This document shows, in pieces, positions 58,526-64,000 of a DNA stretch of 64,000 nucleotides. The notes under the pieces are model-generated. The model was not told the origin of the DNA. It worked only from the letters and a program-made list of their open reading frames with translations, and searched no databases. Position numbers and translations under genes: made by a program. Source of the DNA: Portulaca oleracea (Eukaryota > Streptophyta > Magnoliopsida > Caryophyllales > Portulacaceae); assembly GCA_029582165.1 (NCBI GenBank), contig CM055868.1:15321391-15385390 (forward strand), read 5' to 3'. The stretch's first letter is position 1. Every line of letters starts with the position of its first letter.

Positions 58526-59510
58526 TGTAGGAGGTAAAAAAAATTGTCAACCAATCAGAAAATAACACGTGTAAAATAAATAAAATTTATTTGGTCATTT
58601 ATTATTTGCCACGTGTTAAATTAATTACGGCGATCCATTTAATTAAATTTTAAATGGGAATTCATATGGCCAATAACGCCGTGGCATGAGTCAATTATGA
58701 TACAGAAAATAGTAATTATTTCTTTATTTTAAATAAAGGGATGATTAATTAATTTGAGCTCAACCTCAAAGCCAACTCAAACCCTAGGCAACCCTAAGCC
58801 TTCAGAGCCTATAAATAAGTCCTCTCCCTCATTTTCAACATACTCTGCAGTCGACGTTCGACACCCGCGCATTCTGCACTCCAGAGGTTTCAGAGGATCA
58901 AACTGTCAGCAGCCTCCAGCTACTAAGCGCCAAGGATCGAAGTCTGCAAAAGCTCAAGATTGAGTCTCACAGCCTCTATCGCGTCAAGATCAAGAACTGC
59001 TACAAAGTTCTTCGACGAGACCTGCAAAGCCTTCAGAAGATCGAACTACAGACGCTCTCCAGCTACAAGCGACAAGGATTAACGTTGGCTAGTTCAACAA
59101 CTTCTGTTCTTCGCATCAAAGACTACAGTCGTCTTCCTCGTCTAGTTCATCGGTCGAGACCAAGCACTCAAGCCCTCGCATCCAAGAACTTGAAGAACTG
59201 CAACCAACAATTAACTTACTAACTGTTAAACTCCGAGCAGCCTCCAGCTACCAAACACTAAGGGGATCAACGCTCAAAACCTTCAATTAAAAAACTACTG
59301 CAAGAATTCTTCAGCTAAACCTGCGTTCAAGATCGAGATCAAGCGTCCGCGCCCTCGGCTCACCCTAAGTTTCAGGAGATCGAATCAGAGGACTACTTTA
59401 TTATATTTAATGCAGAGATTGTACCCGCATACATTCGAGTATTAATACAAATTAATTTGTTTCGCAATTTCCTGTCTTTATTTATTTTAAACTCGAAATT
59501 TGTGTTTACA
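58526..59510 (+). mobile_element. 5' LTR of copy 3
   Basis: It starts TGTAGGAGGTAAAAAAAATT and ends AAATTTGTGTTTACA, 985 bp. TATAAATA is at 58810-58817. The interior matches the copy 2 LTRs (CAAACTG, CAAGGATCGAAGTCTGC, AAGCACTCAAGCCCTCGC). Confidence 0.85.
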
Positions 59511-60170
59511 AATCTGGCACGCTCGGTGGGACCTCTCTGCCTCTCATCTCCTTCTCCAAGAAATCAAGTTCAACCTTCGACTCAAGCGATGCGATGACAC
59601 CCAAGAAAGTTGTCTCTCAACTCTCAACAAGGAGGATGACTCAAGTTTCATCCTAGAGGCCAACAACTACATGTGTCACATCAAGCGGAATAACGACTCG
59701 AAGGATTGCAACTGTCCCCGCTTCTATTTCTACAGCGCTAGAAAAACCAACGGTGAATGCACCAACTCAATTACTGAAGAATCCAACTATTGACTCCATC
59801 ACACTGGGGGCAACTCAAAGGACTCCTCGCTCTTGGAAGCCAACTACGATTACTTTCGGCTCAAATCAGACTACACCTCGCGTACTTTCCGATTGAGGGC
59901 TTTAAAGACCACGGCTACTCCAGTGAAGATTCTTCCCCAATCTCTGAAGAAGAATTTATCTTCTCGCAAGCAGAGACTGAATCTACCCATACCGTCGTCA
60001 TGGCGGTGATGACAATTGGAGTTGTTAACATGGAAGAAAAGATCGCCAAGTTAGAAGCTACGTTGAGAAGGTTTGCTAAGGAAAGCAAAGAGAAAGACAA
60101 AAGAATCAACGAGTAAGATAAGTAGATCGCAAAGTTGACGAAAAAAATTGAGAAGCTCCTGAGCAAGAGC
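59511..60170 (+). pseudogene. gag remnant of copy 3
   Basis: The leader repeats the GGCACGCTCGGTGGGAC motif. A frame beginning at 60000 (MAVMTIGVVNMEEKIAKLEA) matches the N-terminal coiled coil of copy 2 gag but stops at 60114-60116. A few more residues (IAKLTKKIEKLLSK) follow after another stop. The capsid part seen in copies 1 and 2 is missing. Confidence 0.7.
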
Positions 60171-60429
60171 CTAAAATGTTCACAAAAAAAAAAGGAGTTA
60201 ATTTTCATTTTAGTTCCTTTCATATCATTGTAATACTTCTGGCCCGCAAGAGTATAAACTGTGTACTACTAAAATAAAAATAATTTTTTTTGTTTACCTT
60301 CTTCGAACTACATTTGGCTTGATCCTTGTGGGTATTCCATCCCTTAAGGTACGTAGGCAATTTGGGTCTAGACTCAGAAACAACCATACTGGAAAAAAAT
60401 CTCCTTCTCAGGTCAACAAACTTTGAAAA

Positions 60430-61760
60430 CTTTCCTGGTAAAAAATTTAAGACTTCCAAGCCATCCACATAAAGACTCACAAGTCAAAATTCAAGGCTTC
60501 CAAGTCATCCGCATCAAGACTCACAAGTCTAAAATTCAAGACTTTCAAGTCATCCAAAAAAAAAATGAAAGGACTCACAAGTCAAAAATTCAAAACTTTC
60601 AAGTCACCAAAATTAAAGGCTCCCAAGTCAAAATCCAAGACTTCCAAGTCATCATCACGAAAGACTCGTAAAAGTCCAAACCCAAGGTTTTCAAGTCAAA
60701 CTCTTAAGTCACCAATGTTAAAGACTCCCAAGTCGAAATTAAAAAATTTGAAGCTAAAGACTCACAAGTCATCCAAATTTAAATCAACAAAATGAAAGAC
60801 TCATAAGTCATCTAAATTCATATCAACAAAATGAAATACTCTAAAATCAAGAAGAAAAAAAAAGGCAATGACTTCCAAGGCAGCAATCTTCAAGATTCGC
60901 AAGTCAGCAAAAATTCAAGACTCTCAAACCAATAAATTTCAAGACTCCCAAGTCACTAAATTCATCGATTTCCAAATTAACAAAAATTAAAGACTTCAAA
61001 GTCAACAAAAATTCGAGACCTTCAAATCAACAAACTTCAAGACTCTTAAACTTCAAGACTCTTCCAAGTCAACGACACGACAAAGACATCCAAGTCAGTC
61101 AAACTCCCGTATCAACAAGTCTCCTGACTCCCAAGTCAATCAAATTCAAATTAACAAAATGAAAGGGCTCATAAGTCAAGATCAGATTTCCGAATCAACA
61201 CGAGATTCCCATGTCAACGATGCATACGAGTATACGACTCTTACGTCAGCAAATCCAAAGACTTTCAAGTCAACAAACTTTAGACTCTCAAGTCATCAAA
61301 CCAACCGACTACCAAGTCAGCCAAATTCAAGGCTACCAAGTTGTCAAAATCAAACTTTAAGGTTAAGAAAATCAATCACTCTTGGATCACCAAAGAAAAG
61401 ACTCCCAAGTCACCCGCGATAAAAGATTCATGAGTTCACAACTCCCAAGTCAAAATGAATGACTCATGCTAGCAAAATTCAATGACTCACAAGTCAACAG
61501 GATGCAAGACTCCCAAATCAAGAAATTTAAAGACACATAGGTCAACAAGATGAAGGATCAGACTCCCAAGTCAAGATAGATAAAGACTCACAAATTAATA
61601 AGCGAGACTCTTAAGTCAGTAAAGTCCATAGCTCACTCGTGCAAGACTCCAAAGTCGACAAGGTTAAAGACTTTTACGTCACCACAACAAAGACTCTCAA
61701 GTCAAAAGTGGAAAAAAAATGGATCGACTTCCAAGTAATCAAAATTTTGGGCTTTCAAGT
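60430..61760 (+). repeat. Array A of copy 3
   Basis: About 1.3 kb of diverged 21-bp-type units with cores GACTCACAAGTC, GACTTCCAAGTC and GACTCCCAAGTC, more than twice as long as in copy 2. In places two frames read SQVKIQDFQVI or KSKIQDFQVI modules, broken by stops. Confidence 0.85.
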
Positions 61761-62204
61761 TGCACTCTGGCTTGCCAAGATCTTCATCTCGGTGGTTTGC
61801 TTCAAGTCATCGCCATCAATGGAATACTCAGATTAGTTGACAATTTTATTTTAAGCATGAAACGTGGGGGCATCCTAATTGAGTTGGCTGACTTCTGCTC
61901 GACGACGGCGTCATCATCCTTCAAATCAACGGCACACTCCTTTGGCTAAGTGGTAGACTCTTTCAAGATGATGGCATCGACTTCTCATTCAGGTCAATAT
62001 TGGGGGCAAACCAACTGGTGATGTCCTTTCTATCAATCGATGATGCTTGTAGCCGAGAACATGTTAGCTGGCTTGTTGTGGATCTTTAGAAGAAAATCTT
62101 GCTGACTCGTCACGCCTCAGTAGAGAAGACAAGTTTGCTCTTCATTGCCCATAAATAGCAAAAAAAAAATATAATAAAATAAAAAAAAACTCTAGAGGCA
62201 CTTG

Positions 62205-63660
62205 TGGTGAGATGATGACTCCGTCGACCCAGTTTAGTTCTGAAAAGAGACACCTCAAGATGTCTAATACATCAGAACGTCAGTAAGTTGAGGAGTATTC
62301 CATTTGAATCCAAGCGATCACTCTGTCGACCCAGACAGTCCTGAAGAGAGTAGTCTGAGGCTACTCTAGGTCATTACACTGAGGAGTGTTCCAATGAAGC
62401 AATGACCCAGTTGACCCCTAGCTGTACTGCCGTTAGGGTGGATGAAAAATCCGGAACCGGCACACCGAACCGGAAACCGGATAAAAAAAATCGGGAACGG
62501 GCAACACCGAACCGGTTTAAAAATCCGGTGCACTGCACCGGAAAAACCGGATACTAAACGGGGCGGTTCTGGTTTGGGATATTCACACCGCCGGGGAACC
62601 GGCACCGCACCGTTAATAATTAAATACATATATATATATAAAAATTTTGGTTAAAAAAAATTCTACCAAAAAATTAATACAAAAATAATATAAATTAACT
62701 AGTTAAAAAAAAAAAGAACATTAAGTGTTAATGTGTTATTGGGTTGGGCTTATGGGCTAGTAAATTTGGCTATCTGGCTCACACTCCTCACAATCTCACT
62801 GAGACACTGACCGTCGAGCAAGGGGAGGGGGGAATTAGGTTTTAGTATTTCAAATTTTCATTTTCCAGTTTAGGGTTTAGGGTTTTCACTTTTTTGTTTG
62901 ATTAAATAGAGATTATTTTTTTTATTAAATAGAGATTTTTTGATGTTTGATAGAAATTTATGCGATTCCGGTTCACCGGTGAAACCGCACCGTTAAAGCC
63001 GGTGCACCGGTTTTTAAAACTGGGTGATTTGGTTCCGGTACCGGTTTATGGTTTTGTGCACCGCTTCGGCGCACCGAAACCGCACCGCACCGCACCGTTT
63101 CCACCCCTAACTGCCGTTTTTGAGAGAGTTGTCTAGGACAACTCTACGCCAACAGCCAAGGGAATAATCCACCTAAGGCAAAGTGATGACCCAGTCGACA
63201 TTGGCTATAATGCCATTTTTGAGAGAGTTGTCTAGGACAACTCTATGCCAGCAGCCAAGGGAGTAATCCACCTAAAGTAAAGCTATGACCCAGCTGACCT
63301 TCGTTGTACTGTCGTTTTTGAGAGAGTTGTCTAGGACAACTCTACGTCAGCAACCAAGGGAGTGTTCCGCTCAAGGCCAAGCGGTGACTCAGTCGACCCA
63401 GAGAGTCTTGAAGAGAGTAAGTGTGTGACCACTCTACGTCAGTACGTTGAGGAGTGTTCCACTTACGACGAGGCGATGACTCCGTCGACCCAGGCTGTAT
63501 TGTCGTTTATGAAAGAGTTGTCTAGGAAAACTCTACGACAATAAGTTGAGGAGTATTCCACTCAAGGTCAGGCGATGACTCAATCGACCCAGACTGTACT
63601 AACGTTTTTGAGAGAGTTGTCTATGACAACTCTATGTCAGTAAACTGAGGAGTAATCCAT
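62205..63660 (+). repeat. Array B of copy 3: hairpin units, split by hAT MITE
   Basis: Units of about 90-110 bp with the CGACCCAG motif, each with a stem. Perfect or wobble 9-bp stems (AGAGTAGTC / GGCTACTCT or AGAGTTGTC / GACAACTCT) lie at 62347-62367, 63125-63145, 63224-63244, 63323-63343 and 63613-63633; the stem at 63514-63534 has one mismatch. Shorter AGACA/TGTCT units occur near 62250, as in copy 2. Confidence 0.85.
62434..63109. mobile_element. hAT MITE with perfect 8-bp target duplication
   Basis: The ends TAGGGTGGATGAAAAATCC and GCACCGTTTCCACCCCTA are flanked by ACTGCCGT on both sides (62426-62433 and 63110-63117). The interior is packed with ACCGG/CCGGT words. It inserted into a hairpin unit of copy 3. 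676 bp. Confidence 0.92.
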
Positions 63661-64000
63661 GAAAGACGAGATCTCCATGCGGCAAGAAATTGTTAAAAAA
63701 AAGGAGGTTCACGAGCTGAATCATAGTAATTGGTGGATATGTCCCAGATTGCAGCTCCAACCCTACTCTAAATCCAAGTCCAATTCAAGCCCAATTTCAA
63801 CTCTAATTGATGTTAAGAATTTTATCTTTTAAGTAAATTCTTGATAAAATTCTATGTGGTTTGAAGACTTGTGACAAAGCAAAGAGAGAGAAAGAAAAAG
63901 GGGCATGCTTGGCTCAATTCGCAGGGATGATTAATGAAAAGGCATATGCTCCTTAAGTCATTATCTTAATCTAAGCCCACGATTGAATTGGACCAGATCC
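63661..64000 (+). other. 3' internal end of copy 3
   Basis: Contains the decayed CAACTC-like run (63750-63810) that in copy 2 lies about 150 bp before the 3' LTR. No LTR start TGTAGG is reached. Confidence 0.5.

Larger units (their letters stand above)
58526..64000 (+). mobile_element. Gag-only LTR retrotransposon, copy 3 (runs off window)
   Basis: Same plan as copy 2: LTR 58526-59510, leader motif, gag remnant, array A (60430-61760), array B (62205-63660), then decayed CAACTC-like sequence. The 3' LTR is not reached by 64000. The gag is reduced to its N-terminal coiled coil. It is older or more decayed than copy 2, and carries a younger hAT insertion at 62434-63109. Confidence 0.8.

Overview
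This is AT-rich nuclear DNA from a flowering plant, most likely a eudicot. The evidence is a six-exon remorin gene with plant GT-AG introns and UTR-like flanks, plus a dense set of plant-type transposable elements: Stowaway MITEs, hAT and Mutator-like MITEs, Helitrons, LINEs, and Copia and Gypsy LTR elements. I cannot name the species.

Only one gene looks intact, the long-type remorin at 52324-55986 (+). A coiled-coil gene fragment with an in-frame stop lies at 12321-12956 (+). Nearly everything else is transposon DNA, much of it nested. I saw no tRNA, rRNA or CRISPR.

Layout. 1-9.8 kb: Helitron ends, one candidate whole Helitron (3137-6416, -), Stowaway MITEs and CT-rich sequence. 9.8-11.1 kb: a MITE whose core is about 900 bp of almost pure A/T. 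12.3-13.0 kb: coiled-coil relic. 14.1-18.4 kb: a gag-only LTR retrotransposon on the minus strand (copy 1). 20.2-22.8 kb: a large LTR-like repeat. 23.5-25.9 kb: an LTR relic next to a truncated Gypsy gag and its LTR. 26.4-27.2 kb: broken PIF/Harbinger transposase. 27.8-32.7 kb: the most complete gag-only retrotransposon (copy 2). 32.8-37 kb: nested MITEs and a LINE tail inside a Stowaway. 37.1-39.2 kb: solo LTR between TA repeats. 39.2-46.0 kb: MITEs, a Helitron candidate and a long inverted-repeat element holding a GC-rich fragment. 46.3-50.0 kb: a LINE relic split by a Copia-type element that has two 1.15-kb LTRs around only about 150 bp. 50.2-51.5 kb: a Copia LTR. 52.2-56.0 kb: remorin. 56.5-64.0 kb: a Mutator-like MITE, then a third gag-only retrotransposon (copy 3) that runs off the window.

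The most notable system is the gag-only family (copies 1-3, resembling TR-GAG elements). Each copy has LTRs starting TGTAG and ending TTTACA, a gag with no pol after it, then two tandem arrays. Array A is a roughly 21-bp repeat built on GACTTCCAAGTC. Array B is 80-110-bp units. In copies 2 and 3 each array B unit carries a 9-bp stem whose two arms change together between units, which suggests selection on a structure. All functional statements here are inferred from reading the sequence; no search was run.
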